Part shown: piece after piece, positions 34,333 through 43,868 of the stretch
How positions within the stretch are numbered: the stretch's first letter is position 1
How the letters are laid out: every line of letters begins with the position of its first letter
Origin: JBALVT01 sp047612385
GTDB taxonomy: Bacteria; Pseudomonadota; Gammaproteobacteria; Pseudomonadales; Halieaceae
Reading direction: 5' to 3'
NCBI GenBank assembly: GCA_047612385.1
Contig: JBLGAR010000001.1
Coordinates: 106,180-170,179, forward strand
DNA: 64,000 nt
Program-made: the position numbers and the translations under genes
Notes under the pieces: model-generated
The model's database searches: none
What the model was told of the DNA's origin: nothing
What the model saw: only the letters and a program-made list of their open reading frames with translations

Positions 34333-35220
34333 TTAGTCCTTTGAGCCGCGCACGTCGAGTGCATCGCGTAAACCATCGCCCAGGAAATTAAGAGCGAATA
34401 GCGTTAGTGTCAGAGCGGCGCCGGGGAAAATCAGTAGCCATGGGAATTCCTCCATGGTTTCTGCACCGTATGAAATTAGCAGCCCCCAGGAGGTTTGGGG
34501 AGGTTGAATGCCGAGGCCCAAAAAACTCAAAAAGGCTTCTAGTAACATGACGCTTGGAATGGTCAGTGTGGTGTAGACAATAACCGGGCCCAAGGCGTTG
34601 GGTATGAGGTGTTTTCGGATAATGGCAGCCGGCGAAAGCCCCAGAGAAATTGCCGCTTCGACAAATTCCTGCTGCCTTAGTGACTGCACCTGCCCGCGCA
34701 TAATTCTCGCCATGGTAAGCCACTCAACTGCGCCAATAGCCAAGAACAGCAGCAGGAGGTTTCTTCCGAAAACTACCATCAATAACACGATAAAAATCAT
34801 GAACGGTAGTGCATAGAGAATGTCTACCAGGCGCATCATTACGGCGTCGACCCGACCGCCAGCGTATCCTGCGATAGCTCCCCAGGTGACACCAATCAAC
34901 AGGGCAACGGCTGTGGCGACAAACCCCACTGCCAGCGAAATTCTCCCGCCGTACATAATCATCGTTAAGAGGTCCCTACCGAAAATATCGGTACCTAGCC
35001 AGTGCTCGGCTGACGGCGGTGACGCCCCCAATTTCAGGTTCTGTGTTTCGTAGCTATAAGGTGCAATCCAGGGAGTTAGTAGTGCAATAACAACGAACAA
35101 TATCAGTACCACAAGGCCGAAGACGGCGAGCTTGTTTTTGCGCAGGCGAATCCAGGCATCCTTCCAAAGAGAGGTTCCCTTTTCGGCGGCTTCGACTTCA
35201 CTAATCGTCTGGGTACTCAT
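34333..35220 (-). CDS. ABC transporter permease, OppC/DppC type
   Basis: This inner-membrane permease of 295 residues has an N-terminal helix followed by five in the BPD_transp_1 domain. The OppC N-terminal domain (LRKNKLAVFGLVVL, TPWIAPYSY, HWLGTDIFGRD) is clear. The EAA cytoplasmic loop that contacts the ATPase is EFVEAAISLGLSPAAIIRKHLIPN. ATG 35220 abuts the stop of the OppB-like gene, indicating coupling. It pairs with the OppB-type permease to form the translocation pore for the binding protein at 36153-37796. Confidence 0.94.
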   Translation of the reverse strand: MSTQTISEVEAAEKGTSLWKDAWIRLRKNKLAVFGLVVLILFVVIALLTPWIAPYSYETQNLKLGASPPSAEHWLGTDIFGRDLLTMIMYGGRISLAVGFVATAVALLIGVTWGAIAGYAGGRVDAVMMRLVDILYALPFMIFIVLLMVVFGRNLLLLFLAIGAVEWLTMARIMRGQVQSLRQQEFVEAAISLGLSPAAIIRKHLIPNALGPVIVYTTLTIPSVMLLEAFLSFLGLGIQPPQTSWGLLISYGAETMEEFPWLLIFPGAALTLTLFALNFLGDGLRDALDVRGSKD

Positions 35221-36153
35221 TTAGCGATTTCCATATTGGGCGCGCAACCGCGGATTCATCCACGCGGCCAATATGTCCGATAAAAGATTAAACATTACGA
35301 TCAGAGTAGAAAGGAAAACGGTAGTACCAAGAATCATGGTGTAGTCGCGATTAAACGCTGCCTGAACATAAAAGCGCCCGAGGCCTGGGATTTGGAAAAT
35401 GGTTTCGACTACAAAAGAGCCCGAGAGCAGGCCCGCGAAAGCAGGGCCAAGAAAAGCCACCACCGGTATTAGTCCGCCGCGCAAAGCGTGTCGCGTGACG
35501 ACTTGCCATTGGGGTAGACCCTTGGCTTTGGCTGTGCGAATGTAATCCTGAGACATCACCTCTAGCATCCCGGCTCTGCCCAAACGCGCTATGTAGGCTG
35601 CGTAAGCTGCGCCGAGCGTCAGGCTCGGTAGTATTTTGTCGCCGGGTATGTCGCCCCAGCCTGATACCGGTAGCCATTCCAAGTGAATTCCGAAGACGAG
35701 TACCAGCAGGGGGCCTAGCAAAAACGTGGGCATACAAATTCCAATCATCGCGATAGACATGGGGATGTAGTCTTGTGCCGTATTGGGTTTTAGTGAAGCG
35801 ATAATGCCTGCTAGCCCGCCAATACAAATGGCGACCAGCAAAGCGTATAGACCCAGCTCCGCAGTCGCGGGCAAACCGGCCTCTATCAGTTCGTTAACAC
35901 TGCGACCGGGATACTTAAAAGACGGGCCCAAGTCGCCGCGGGCAACATCACTTAAGTAAGCGGTGTATTGCGAAAATAAAGGCAGGTCTAGCCGGTACTG
36001 CGCCTCTAATGCCGCTTTAACCTCAGGCATCACAGCCTTCTCACTGTCGAAGGGGCCACCAGGTGCTGCCCGCACGAGAAAGAAGGTTACGGTAATTACG
36101 ACCAAAATGACGGGTATAGCCTGCAGCAAACGTAGGGCGATAAATTTAAACAT
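35221..36153 (-). CDS. ABC transporter permease, OppB/DppB type
   Basis: This permease has the OppB N-terminal signature (FIALRLLQAIPVILVVITVTFFLVRAAPGGPF), a periplasmic loop, and the EAA loop DYIRTAKAKGLPQWQVVTRHALRGG. Six helices are predicted in 311 residues. The start used is ATG 36153, which overlaps the stop of the binding-protein gene as TAATG. The longer frame to 36192 adds a Cys-containing, non-membrane leader that lies inside the upstream gene and is unlikely to be translated. Confidence 0.94.
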   Translation of the reverse strand: MFKFIALRLLQAIPVILVVITVTFFLVRAAPGGPFDSEKAVMPEVKAALEAQYRLDLPLFSQYTAYLSDVARGDLGPSFKYPGRSVNELIEAGLPATAELGLYALLVAICIGGLAGIIASLKPNTAQDYIPMSIAMIGICMPTFLLGPLLVLVFGIHLEWLPVSGWGDIPGDKILPSLTLGAAYAAYIARLGRAGMLEVMSQDYIRTAKAKGLPQWQVVTRHALRGGLIPVVAFLGPAFAGLLSGSFVVETIFQIPGLGRFYVQAAFNRDYTMILGTTVFLSTLIVMFNLLSDILAAWMNPRLRAQYGNR

Positions 36154-37796
36154 TACTGGCTGACCGCAAGAGTTGCATCGGGATCGAGCCATACGTATTT
36201 TAAGTTGAGTGAATCCATTAGGTTTGACGGCATCCCTTTCACACTTGGGTGTATCAAGTGTTTGCTGGTGTAGGTGTATATCGGAATGATAGGCATCTGC
36301 TCCATGAGCATGGTCTCTGCCGCGTGGAAAATCGCAAAGCGCTCTTCCCGCGATTTTGCCTTGGGTGCCAATTGCAAAATCATCTCGTCATAGCGTGGAT
36401 CAGAGAACCCCGTGTTGTTGTTACCCCCGTCGGTGGTATAGAGCTCGAGGAAATTATTGGGGTCAACATAGTCGCCAATCCAACCTCGGCGGGAGATCTG
36501 AAAATCCATTTGAGTGACTGAATCCAGATACACTTTCCACTCTTCATTGGCGATAGTGACGTCGATATTCAGAGCGTCCTTCCACATTTGTTGCAGTGCT
36601 ACTGCAACTTTCCGATGGTTTTCCGATGTATTGTATTTTATTTCTATGCCGGGCCATCCTTCACCATTGGGGTAACCCGCTTCTGCTAGTAATTCTCTGG
36701 CTGCCTTTACATCGTGGCCGAACAACTTTGGCGGCTGATATCCCAAGGTGCCGGGGGGTGTGATGGAATAGGCGGGAAAGAAGGCTTTTTTCAAAACCGT
36801 AGAGGTTAGAGTTTCGCGGTCTACAGCCATGGAAAGCGCGCGTCTGACTCGGGGGTCATCCACAGGTGCGCGATTGGTATTGAGTAAATAAAAGTAGGTG
36901 CCCAGATAAGGTGCCTGTACAAAGGGACTGTTCTCCATGGCCCTGTAAACGTCCACCTTTCCCAGCGGGATTTCGTTGGTGTAATGCAGTTGTCCGACAC
37001 GGAACATTCGCTCTTCGCTGACCAAATTTTCAGTGGGATAAAACACCACCCCATTGAGCTTTACTTTGTCGGCGTCCCAGTAAGTTTTACTTTTCTCAAC
37101 CGTGATGCGCCGGTTGAGCTTCCATTCTTTGAGATTAAATGGTCCATTGCTGACGATATTCTCAGCGCGGGTCCACTTGGTAAAACGATCTGTCGCCTCG
37201 CCAAACTTTTCCAGGGTTTCCCGGTGCAAGGCAAAAGTGCTGTAGTGGTCCATCAGCTGAAGAAAGTAGGGGGTTGGCTCTGTTAGCGTTACTTCCAGGG
37301 TTCTATCATCGATAGCCCTAATGCCAAGTTCGTCCGGATTGCTCAGTTCACCTTTTGCGTAGGCCTCCGCATTTTTCACGGGAAAGAGCATGTAGGCGTA
37401 CAAGTTTCCCATCTTGGGGTTGAGTGCGCGGCGCCAGGACCACACATAGTCTTGAGCGGTCATCGTCTCGCCGTTGGACCACCGGGCGTTGTCGCGCAGA
37501 TGGAAAGTAATAACGCGGCCGTCTTCACTGAACTCCCAGCGCTCTGCAACGCCAGGTTCAGGTTCGAGGGTATAGGGGTTTTTGACCGCAAGGCCTTCAA
37601 ACATGGCTCTTATGAGGCGGTTTTCCGGGACACCGGTAACAACATGAGGGTCCAGCCCCTGGGGTTCAGTGCCGTTACCATAGTGCAGTATGCCGTCGCG
37701 GTTGCCCTGAACGACATTGGATTCTTGAGCTGAGCAGGCAATAAGTACAGCGACGCTAAGTGTGAGAACAATAACTTTTGCTAACGAGGTGCGCAT
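36153..37796 (-). CDS. Peptide ABC transporter substrate-binding lipoprotein (OppA/SBP_bac_5)
   Basis: This periplasmic solute-binding protein of cluster C is anchored as a lipoprotein. From ATG 37796 (MRTSLAKVIV) a 20-residue signal peptide ends in the lipobox LIAC, giving a lipidated Cys at residue 21. ATG at 37832 would add 12 residues. SBP_bac_5 blocks are seen: GTEPQGLDPHVVTG, ERWEFSEDGRVITFHLRDNARWSNGE and DPRVRRALSMAVDRE, then LLAEAGYPNG and a C-terminal PIIPIYTY. At about 547 residues it matches OppA. It heads the operon with the two permeases and the fused ATPase. Confidence 0.94.
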   Translation of the reverse strand: MRTSLAKVIVLTLSVAVLIACSAQESNVVQGNRDGILHYGNGTEPQGLDPHVVTGVPENRLIRAMFEGLAVKNPYTLEPEPGVAERWEFSEDGRVITFHLRDNARWSNGETMTAQDYVWSWRRALNPKMGNLYAYMLFPVKNAEAYAKGELSNPDELGIRAIDDRTLEVTLTEPTPYFLQLMDHYSTFALHRETLEKFGEATDRFTKWTRAENIVSNGPFNLKEWKLNRRITVEKSKTYWDADKVKLNGVVFYPTENLVSEERMFRVGQLHYTNEIPLGKVDVYRAMENSPFVQAPYLGTYFYLLNTNRAPVDDPRVRRALSMAVDRETLTSTVLKKAFFPAYSITPPGTLGYQPPKLFGHDVKAARELLAEAGYPNGEGWPGIEIKYNTSENHRKVAVALQQMWKDALNIDVTIANEEWKVYLDSVTQMDFQISRRGWIGDYVDPNNFLELYTTDGGNNNTGFSDPRYDEMILQLAPKAKSREERFAIFHAAETMLMEQMPIIPIYTYTSKHLIHPSVKGMPSNLMDSLNLKYVWLDPDATLAVSQ

Positions 37797-37869
37797 GACG
37801 TGGTGTGGGTGCTGCCTGATCTTATTGAACACTGCCCACTGTAGCTCAGCTGGCAGGGTTTGTCAGAAC

Positions 37870-39345
37870 TCAATCCCAGCCCCTAGGGTTTTTCTCCATG
37901 TCTTTGACTTTATCTTCGAAGGCCTCTCGCAAACGCTTTAGCTCGCTAGGGTGGCGAGTAGAGGTGTCGTAGGATTCCCTGGGATCGTTGGCCAGGTCGA
38001 ACAACCACTCCTTTTGCGGAACCGACGCGCCAATGGGCATTTGGTCGGTAGAGTAAAAGACTCCGGCCGCACCGCGATATTTAAAGCGCTGGCTTCTGGC
38101 CGCAAACAGTACCGCACCATCGTAGTAATAGATGAATTCATGAGGTGAGGGCGCACTGGAGGTTAATACATCGAGAATGCTGCGACCATCGAGTTGTCGG
38201 TCCGTTGGCGCAGGCAGCTGAAGTAGATCCAGAACAGTCGGGACTAGATCTGTTCCCATCGCCATTGCCGGCTCAATCCGACCTGGAGTGATGGCGGCTG
38301 GCCAGTGAGCAATAAAGGGTACTCGCATACCACCTTCAAAAGTATTCCCCTTGCGGCCTCGTTGATCGCCCGCATTGCCTAGATACCATGGGCCATTATC
38401 CGAACTGATGATAATGAGAGTGTTTTCCAACTTGCCATATTTTTTAAGGCTCGCCACGATCTGGCCTATGCCATCATCAATTTCCTCAATCACATCACCA
38501 AATAGTCCAGCATCTGAGCTACCTGCTCGCTCAGTTCGGGTCGAGAGTGGATCGTGGGGGAAATTGTGCGCGAAGTAGAGAAAAAAGGGCTGCTCGCCCT
38601 GAGCTTCGATGAACGCGGTAGCTTCCCGAGCGTAGAGCTCGTTCATTCTTGTTTGGTCCACGGGTGCTTCCACCTCTATCTCGGTATTTCGGTAGAAGGC
38701 GAAGGGCTCCATGTCGTTGCTGTACAGGGCGCCATAATAGCGGTCAAAGCCCATATCATTGGGCAGCGAAGGGCTGCGATCTCCCATGTGCCATTTACCG
38801 ATCATTCCGGTTGAATAACCGCTGGCTTTGAGAATATTGGCCAGAGTAATTTCCTCCGCGGGCAGCCGGTTATTTGTTTTGGGACTGAGTAGTTTGTCGA
38901 AGATGAGTGACTTGGTGCTGCCGGAGGGAAATACAACATTGGGTAGGCCGGCCCTGGCTGGAAGTCTTCCGGTAAGAAATCCGGCGCGAGAGGGTGTGCA
39001 TACCGGTGCGGGTGAGTGGAAATCACTTAGCGTGACCCCGTTGGCAGCCAGCTGATTGATATGAGGTGTTTTTATCAGGCCCTGGGCACCAATGCCGATA
39101 TCGCCGTAGCCCAGATCATCGTATAAAACGAATATGATGTTGGGACGCGGTGCCGAGTTCAAACTAAAACTCGTGAGGCTTTTGAGATATTCTTCTTTGT
39201 TCGCAAGGCGCTCTATGTTGTCGTTTTGATCTGCACCAGATATTCGCAGTGCGGCGACAATAGCCAGGATGATTGCAAGGAAAAGTAGTGTTCCTGCCAG
39301 TCCCAGAACACGACGCCACAAAAATGAGAGTAACCACATAGACAA
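37870..39345 (-). CDS. Membrane-anchored type I sulfatase
   Basis: This formylglycine-dependent sulfatase of about 490 residues has the active-site motif CTPSRAG (Cys116, to be converted to formylglycine). The metal Asp pair is VLYDDLGYGD (Asp76/Asp77), with further blocks GKWHMGD and SSDNGPWYLGNAGDQRG. An N-terminal hydrophobic helix (about residues 13-33) acts as signal anchor, placing the enzyme in the periplasm. M1 at 39345 or M3 at 39339 are possible starts. No dedicated maturation enzyme was recognised nearby. It may desulfate marine polysaccharides or sulfated lipids. It is divergent from the agmatinase-like gene. Confidence 0.92.
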   Translation of the reverse strand: MSMWLLSFLWRRVLGLAGTLLFLAIILAIVAALRISGADQNDNIERLANKEEYLKSLTSFSLNSAPRPNIIFVLYDDLGYGDIGIGAQGLIKTPHINQLAANGVTLSDFHSPAPVCTPSRAGFLTGRLPARAGLPNVVFPSGSTKSLIFDKLLSPKTNNRLPAEEITLANILKASGYSTGMIGKWHMGDRSPSLPNDMGFDRYYGALYSNDMEPFAFYRNTEIEVEAPVDQTRMNELYAREATAFIEAQGEQPFFLYFAHNFPHDPLSTRTERAGSSDAGLFGDVIEEIDDGIGQIVASLKKYGKLENTLIIISSDNGPWYLGNAGDQRGRKGNTFEGGMRVPFIAHWPAAITPGRIEPAMAMGTDLVPTVLDLLQLPAPTDRQLDGRSILDVLTSSAPSPHEFIYYYDGAVLFAARSQRFKYRGAAGVFYSTDQMPIGASVPQKEWLFDLANDPRESYDTSTRHPSELKRLREAFEDKVKDMEKNPRGWD

Positions 39346-39365
39346 ATCTCTGTTAGCTTTTTAAG

Positions 39366-39379
39366 CTTAATTCATTAAG
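39366..39379. promoter_or_regulatory. Palindromic site upstream of sulfatase start
   Basis: CTTAAT-TC-ATTAAG is a perfect 14-base dyad 20 bases upstream of the sulfatase start and overlaps a second AT-rich palindrome TTAAGCTTAA. Its position in the divergent sulfatase/ureohydrolase promoter region makes an operator possible. No matching regulator is encoded next to it. Confidence 0.35.
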
Positions 39380-39552
39380 TTATAGGCGCAATGGTTACAC
39401 ATTGTAAGAACAACGTCATCTAAGCGTGTTCCTTGCTGAGCTGCCGGGAGATGGGGGCTAATTAAGGTAACTATGCTCTGCATCTGACCGGTGGTATCGT
39501 AAGTGATAGTGCTTTTACAACTCCGTGTTGGTATTTTTCTAAAGGTGTTTCC

Positions 39553-40512
39553 ATGAGCGATAAAAAAACAAATCAACCATTGAGTGGCAATGAGATGCCT
39601 CGATTTGCGGGTCATGCGACGATGTTCCGCTTACCCGCTCAAGCAACAGCGAAGGATTTGGATATTGCTTTGATCGGTGTGCCTTTGGATATTGGCACGA
39701 GCAATCGAGGGGGTAGCCGCTTCGGACCCAGAGAGATTCGCTGCGAGTCAGTTATGGTACGCCCCTACGGGATGTTCACCCAGGCTGCTCCCTTTGACTC
39801 TTTTCAAATTGCCGATATTGGAGATGTGCCACTCAATACGTTTAACTTGCTCAAATCCATCGATATTATCGAAGCGTACTTTGACGAGGTATTGAGCTGT
39901 GGAGCCAAAACAGTCTCGATGGGCGGTGATCACACCATAGCGCTGCCGATTTTACGCTCGGTGGCGAAAACGCACGGACCGGTTGCACTGGTCCATGTGG
40001 ACGCGCACTCGGATACTAATGATTCAATGTTTGGCGAGACCATCACCCACGGCACAATTTTTCGGCGCGCGATTGAAGAGAATCTGGTTGACCCAAAGAA
40101 AATGTTTCAGATAGGGCTGCGCACAACCGGCTACTCAGCTGATGATTTCAATTGGGCGCGCGATCGGGGCGCTCGAGTTGTTCATGCTGAGGAGTGTTGG
40201 CATCAGTCGCTCGCGCCGCTGATGACGGAGATTCGTGAGCTGATTGGCCCCGATACACCCGTCTATCTCAGTTTTGATATCGATGGGCTTGATCCATCGG
40301 TTGCCCCCGGCACAGGAACACCTGAGCCAGGCGGGCTGACGAGTATTCAGGGTATAGAAATTATTCGCGGTTGCTGGGGGCTCAATCTAATAGGCGCTGA
40401 TCTGGTTGAAGTTTCACCGGCCTACGATACTTCGGGAAACACTTCACTGCTGGCTGCCAATTTAATGTTTGAAATGTTGTGTTCATTCCCAGGGTGCAAG
40501 CGGGGTGCCTAG
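39553..40512 (+). CDS. Ureohydrolase, agmatinase-like (SpeB family)
   Basis: This Mn-dependent ureohydrolase hydrolyses a guanidino compound to urea plus an amine. The metal motifs are all present: MGGDHTIALP, VHVDAHSDTND and SFDIDGLDPSVAPGTGTPEPGG. The 319-residue length and the RFGPREIRCES region fit agmatinase or the guanidinobutyrase/guanidinopropionase group more than arginase. An AAAGGTG ribosome site precedes the ATG. The nearby spermidine-synthase-like gene is tempting for a polyamine link, but it may not be a true aminopropyltransferase. Confidence 0.9.
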   Translation: MSDKKTNQPLSGNEMPRFAGHATMFRLPAQATAKDLDIALIGVPLDIGTSNRGGSRFGPREIRCESVMVRPYGMFTQAAPFDSFQIADIGDVPLNTFNLLKSIDIIEAYFDEVLSCGAKTVSMGGDHTIALPILRSVAKTHGPVALVHVDAHSDTNDSMFGETITHGTIFRRAIEENLVDPKKMFQIGLRTTGYSADDFNWARDRGARVVHAEECWHQSLAPLMTEIRELIGPDTPVYLSFDIDGLDPSVAPGTGTPEPGGLTSIQGIEIIRGCWGLNLIGADLVEVSPAYDTSGNTSLLAANLMFEMLCSFPGCKRGA

Positions 40513-40536
40513 AGGTTCCCAAGCCAGTTTCAGGGG

Positions 40537-41795
40537 TTATATGCTGCACCGTTTATAGGGTCGATACTGCGGTTTCCAGAAGTTCCTTTCTATATTTTCC
40601 CGCAACTGAGTATCTGTGATAGCCAATACGCCCAAGCCCTGTCCGGGGAAAACGTAGCTGTTATTGCATTGAGGCACTGGATATTGCTTGCCATTGTATG
40701 TGACCGGATCAACGGGGCTCCCAGTCGCGATAACCGCCTCACCGTTGGTCCATTTAATAAGATCCTCCGGAGTAGCCTCTAGATGGCGTGAAGGACTGCT
40801 TAGGGGGAGATGATGGGCTTTCGACAGTTTTCGAGAAGTTTCTTCACCACTTCTTCTGTGAATAAATTCGCCTGCCCCGATACACCGATAAGGACATGTG
40901 GCTTCGCGTTGCCGATAACTTCCAACAGCGAGCCCAGTGTGACAGCAGCACTGCCTTGAATGTCGTCATTGAAGCAGCACGCTTTGTTCTTGTATCTTTC
41001 CAGCAGGGGCATGGCGTTTCCCTGAGCGAAATCTTTGAACGGGATCATGACTCCTGGCCACCTGTGGTGTGCGGCATTCATGAAGGCGTCGAGGAAGTCT
41101 CTGTAGGTGTTCTCGTCTATGCGCTTTTCTCGCAGACCCATATACATCGGGTCGTTTAGCAAGATTTTATTGTTGGTGTCAACATCAAGGACAATTGGCA
41201 GCGTATAGGCGGGGCTAATGCCGCCACACACGGTGTAAAGAGATAGCTTGCCGACGGAAATTCCCATGCCGCCAATCCCCTGATCACCCAGTCCCAATAC
41301 GCGCTCACCGTCGGTGACGACGATGACCTTCACGTTACTCTTGGTTGCGTTTTGGAATAGCATCTCCAGATTTTCCCGCTCTGTGTAGGGTACGAATAGA
41401 CCACGCGCGCTGCGGTAGATATCTGAAAACTTTTCGCAGGCATCGCCTACAGTGGGTGTGTAGACGATGGGCATCATTTCTTCGAGGTGGGTCTGAAGCA
41501 ACTTGTAAAAAACAGTCTCGTTCTTATCCTGTATATTCCTCAAATAAATATGTTTGTTCAATGCTTCCTGGAAAGAGCTGTACTGTTTGTAGGCTCGACC
41601 CACCTGCTCGTTAATAGTTTCATAGGGAGCGGGAACCGGGCCGGTAAGATTAAACTCTATGCGCTCGCTGACTGTAAAAGTGCTGTTGGCACCAGGGAAG
41701 TCCTTGCTCTGTATGGGAACACTGTAGCGCAAGGGAGTGTCGTTTGCGCTAGTTGTTGGGGCCAAGATCAAGTCTTTAGGGCCAATACGTTGCAC
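40537..41795 (-). pseudogene. maeA: NAD-malic enzyme remnant with two internal deletions and a frameshift
   Basis: The N-terminal domain is well kept: FNLTGPVP, KHIYLRNIQDKNETVFY, MMPIVYTPTVGDAC, VVTDGERVLGLGDQGIGGMG and CFNDDIQGSAAVTLGSLL. From there it jumps in frame to VIGNAKPHVLIGVSGQANLFTEE, so about 90-100 residues of the NAD-binding domain, including its GxGxxG loop, are missing. After PIISP a five-C run causes a frameshift to TAA at about 40800. One more C would restore reading into LEATPEDLI...VPQCNNSYVFPGQGLGVLAI. That tail then jumps to an ERNFWKPQYRPYKR end at 40537, a second loss of about 70-80 residues. The gene cannot give an active malic enzyme. GTG 41795 is the probable old start; the upstream frame overlaps 41797-42498. 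Confidence 0.85.
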
Positions 41796-41796
41796 G

Positions 41797-42498
41797 CTAG
41801 GTGACAGCAGAGGGAAAAACAGCGCCTTTTTTTGCCAGAAATATTGTGTGTCGGCTTCCTTTGCCCGGGCGGGCGCGAACCGTGCGTGCACTTACGTGAA
41901 ACTTTGCTTTCTTTAACCTGGCGAGAAAAAGTGGGTCCGGTCCGGCGGACCAAATCGCCAGCATGCCATGTGGAGTGAGTGCTCGATAAATTTTCTCAAG
42001 GCCGACGGAGGAGTAAAGCTGATCGTTGTCGGTGTGGGTTAAACCCTCGGGTCCGTTGTCTACGTCCAGCAATATGGCATCGTAAAAAGAGTTTTTCTGA
42101 GTGATCAAATCACTGACATCACCCGTATGGACCTGTGTGCGAAGATCTTCCAGTGGGCGTTTCGCGCAATCACCCAGCGGTCCTCGGTTCCACTCCACCA
42201 CCTCGGGTATCAGCTCCGCGATAGTGACAGTTGCCGATGTATCAACGCATTTCAGAGCCGCGGCCAGAGTAAAACCCATACCAAGGCCTCCTACCAGAAC
42301 CTCTGCATGTTCTGTACCGCCCAGCTGCGCGCAACCTAGTTCAGCCAGGGCTTCTTCCGAACCGTGAACACGGCTGTTCATTAGCTCACCGCGGACCCCG
42401 GATAGACGAATGGAGAACTCTTGATCGCGTTGTGAAAGCTTTAACTCTCCCCCGTCATTGGGAATTTGAGCAACGCCGAGTATGGCCCATTTATTCAC
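41797..42498 (-). CDS. Spermidine-synthase-like SAM-fold protein
   Basis: This 233-residue protein has the fold of the spermidine synthase/methyltransferase superfamily: VLVGGLGMGFTLAAAL (nucleotide loop), TIAELIPEVVEWN (acidic strand-2 end), a DILLDVDNGPEG-like acidic stretch (AILLDVDNGPEG) and GMLAIWSAG. It resembles the short SpeE-like proteins (MNSRVHGSEEAL near the N-terminus) often annotated as spermidine synthase. The aminopropyltransferase active-site Asp pattern is not clear, so the function is uncertain. It is immediately upstream of the malic-enzyme pseudogene and shares its strand. Confidence 0.8.
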   Translation of the reverse strand: MNKWAILGVAQIPNDGGELKLSQRDQEFSIRLSGVRGELMNSRVHGSEEALAELGCAQLGGTEHAEVLVGGLGMGFTLAAALKCVDTSATVTIAELIPEVVEWNRGPLGDCAKRPLEDLRTQVHTGDVSDLITQKNSFYDAILLDVDNGPEGLTHTDNDQLYSSVGLEKIYRALTPHGMLAIWSAGPDPLFLARLKKAKFHVSARTVRARPGKGSRHTIFLAKKGAVFPSAVT

Positions 42499-42566
42499 GT
42501 AGATTTTCTCAGCATTGTCTTCTCTTCTAAGGCGCTTTTAACGAATAGTGTTGGTGAAATGCCGCG

Positions 42567-42962
42567 TTAGCTCAGCGCTTGGATGGCCAGTGCCGCCACG
42601 AGGCCGAAACCAAAGATGTAGGTTCCCAGAGCGCCGACAAAACGCATGGCGTTAGGCTCCGCCATCGACTTCGGAATGATAAGACCCGCTACTAACAAGT
42701 ATCGACAAGCGGTTACTAGCACCATTAGCCACATTACCCAGACGGGTTGAGGCGATTGGCTCAAGATATAGATCAACAGCGCCAAAATGGGCACATACTC
42801 GACCGTATTGCCGTGGGCGCGTATTCGCTTGAAGACAACATCTTCAGGGTCAGTTGAATTTCCGATCAATACTTCTTGCTTGCTTCTGGCTAAGGATACG
42901 GAGAATCCGAGTGCGATACAGAGAAAGCTAAGTAGTGCTATGCAGATTAGAGGAACAGGCAT
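42567..42962 (-). CDS. MAPEG-family membrane protein
   Basis: This 131-residue, four-helix inner-membrane protein of the MAPEG family (glutathione-S-transferase-like, eicosanoid and glutathione metabolism in eukaryotes) carries the hallmark FKRIRAHGNTVEYVPILALLIY. Bacterial members are mostly of unknown substrate, with some glutathione-transferase activity reported. It stands 68 bases from the spermidine-synthase-like gene on the same strand. Confidence 0.9.
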   Translation of the reverse strand: MPVPLICIALLSFLCIALGFSVSLARSKQEVLIGNSTDPEDVVFKRIRAHGNTVEYVPILALLIYILSQSPQPVWVMWLMVLVTACRYLLVAGLIIPKSMAEPNAMRFVGALGTYIFGFGLVAALAIQALS

Positions 42963-43114
42963 TATTTTCTCCAGGGAGTTTTTATTGGATGAAAAGTGTA
43001 CCGATAATAAATTTGAGAAGCCAATTTGGAACGTTGGCGATTATTTTGATGCTTATGCAGGACCTGGAATCGCTCCTGTTCCTTCTTGTTGTCCGTGCAG
43101 AGTGTTTGACGCAT

Positions 43115-43735
43115 TTAATACAAGTTGTGGCGATAGTCATCTTCGAGAGCACTCGCAATAAACGCTTCGTCAACGTCCATAGCTTTGCCTATGTGTTTGT
43201 GAACGTTACTTGAAGCGTCTGTCGGCCAGGTGTCGGCTTGCCAAATTTTTGAGCGTACGAAGGCTTTTCCGCAATGGAAAAAACACTCTTTTACGGTAAC
43301 GATCGTGCACAGTATAGCGGGCTTGCCGTTGACGGAGACCGATTGCAGCAGTTCCGGGTCTTTTGATATCACCGCCTCGCCATTGATCCGCAAGGTTTCT
43401 TTAAGCCCGGGCACAATGAAAATAACACCCACCTTTGGGTTTTCGATCATATTTCGAAAACCGAAAGCTAGATGATTCCCGGGCCGCTCCGGAATCAGTA
43501 TTGTGGATTCATTTAAGACCTTGACGAACCCAGGAGCATCTCCTTTTGGAGACACATCAAGGTCGTTTTTCAGATTCGATGTTGCAACACAGACAAGAGG
43601 AGATTTTTCGATAAACGCCCTACATATCCCATCTATGCCTTCCACCACTTTCTTCTCGAGAATCGGAGCGGGTTCGACGATAACCTGCCGCAGCTTCTCT
43701 AAACTGTCTATTGTGTGATCCATCGCCAAGCCCAA
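43115..43735 (-). CDS. FMN-dependent PPOX-type (pyridoxamine-oxidase-fold) flavoprotein
   Basis: This split-barrel protein of 206 residues matches the pyridoxamine-5'-phosphate-oxidase-like superfamily. KSPLVCVATSNLKNDLDVSPKGDAPGF is the cofactor strand pair, split by position into two short stretches, and FRNMIENPKVGVIFIVPG with ETLRINGEA is typical of the MSMEG_1061/DR2398 subgroup. A C-terminal CGKAFVRSKIW block is also typical. FMN or F420 reduction of small molecules is the likely chemistry, and true PdxH activity is unlikely. It is divergent from the amidohydrolase at 43869 with a 133-base promoter gap. Confidence 0.86.
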   Translation of the reverse strand: MGLAMDHTIDSLEKLRQVIVEPAPILEKKVVEGIDGICRAFIEKSPLVCVATSNLKNDLDVSPKGDAPGFVKVLNESTILIPERPGNHLAFGFRNMIENPKVGVIFIVPGLKETLRINGEAVISKDPELLQSVSVNGKPAILCTIVTVKECFFHCGKAFVRSKIWQADTWPTDASSNVHKHIGKAMDVDEAFIASALEDDYRHNLY

Positions 43736-43868
43736 TCTCTACCGCCTAAGGTCTTGCATGATAACCCTGCATTGGATATTCGTATAATATACCCGCCACG
43801 TTTGTCGAGGCGCTGCGATTCACTAGCGTGCGCCGGGCAAAACCGGATTATTTTACAAGGTAGATGTA

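Noticed and set aside
34333..37796. Nickel or opine transporter instead of peptide type
   Set aside because: The binding protein, permease and ATPase motifs are general cluster-C; nothing in the sequence supports a nickel or opine ligand over peptides, so only the oligopeptide-type call is given.
40800..41891. Intact 363-residue malic-enzyme-like CDS
   Set aside because: The NAD-binding loop is missing, the C-terminus is frameshifted, and the N-terminal 32 residues lie inside the upstream gene; it is a pseudogene.
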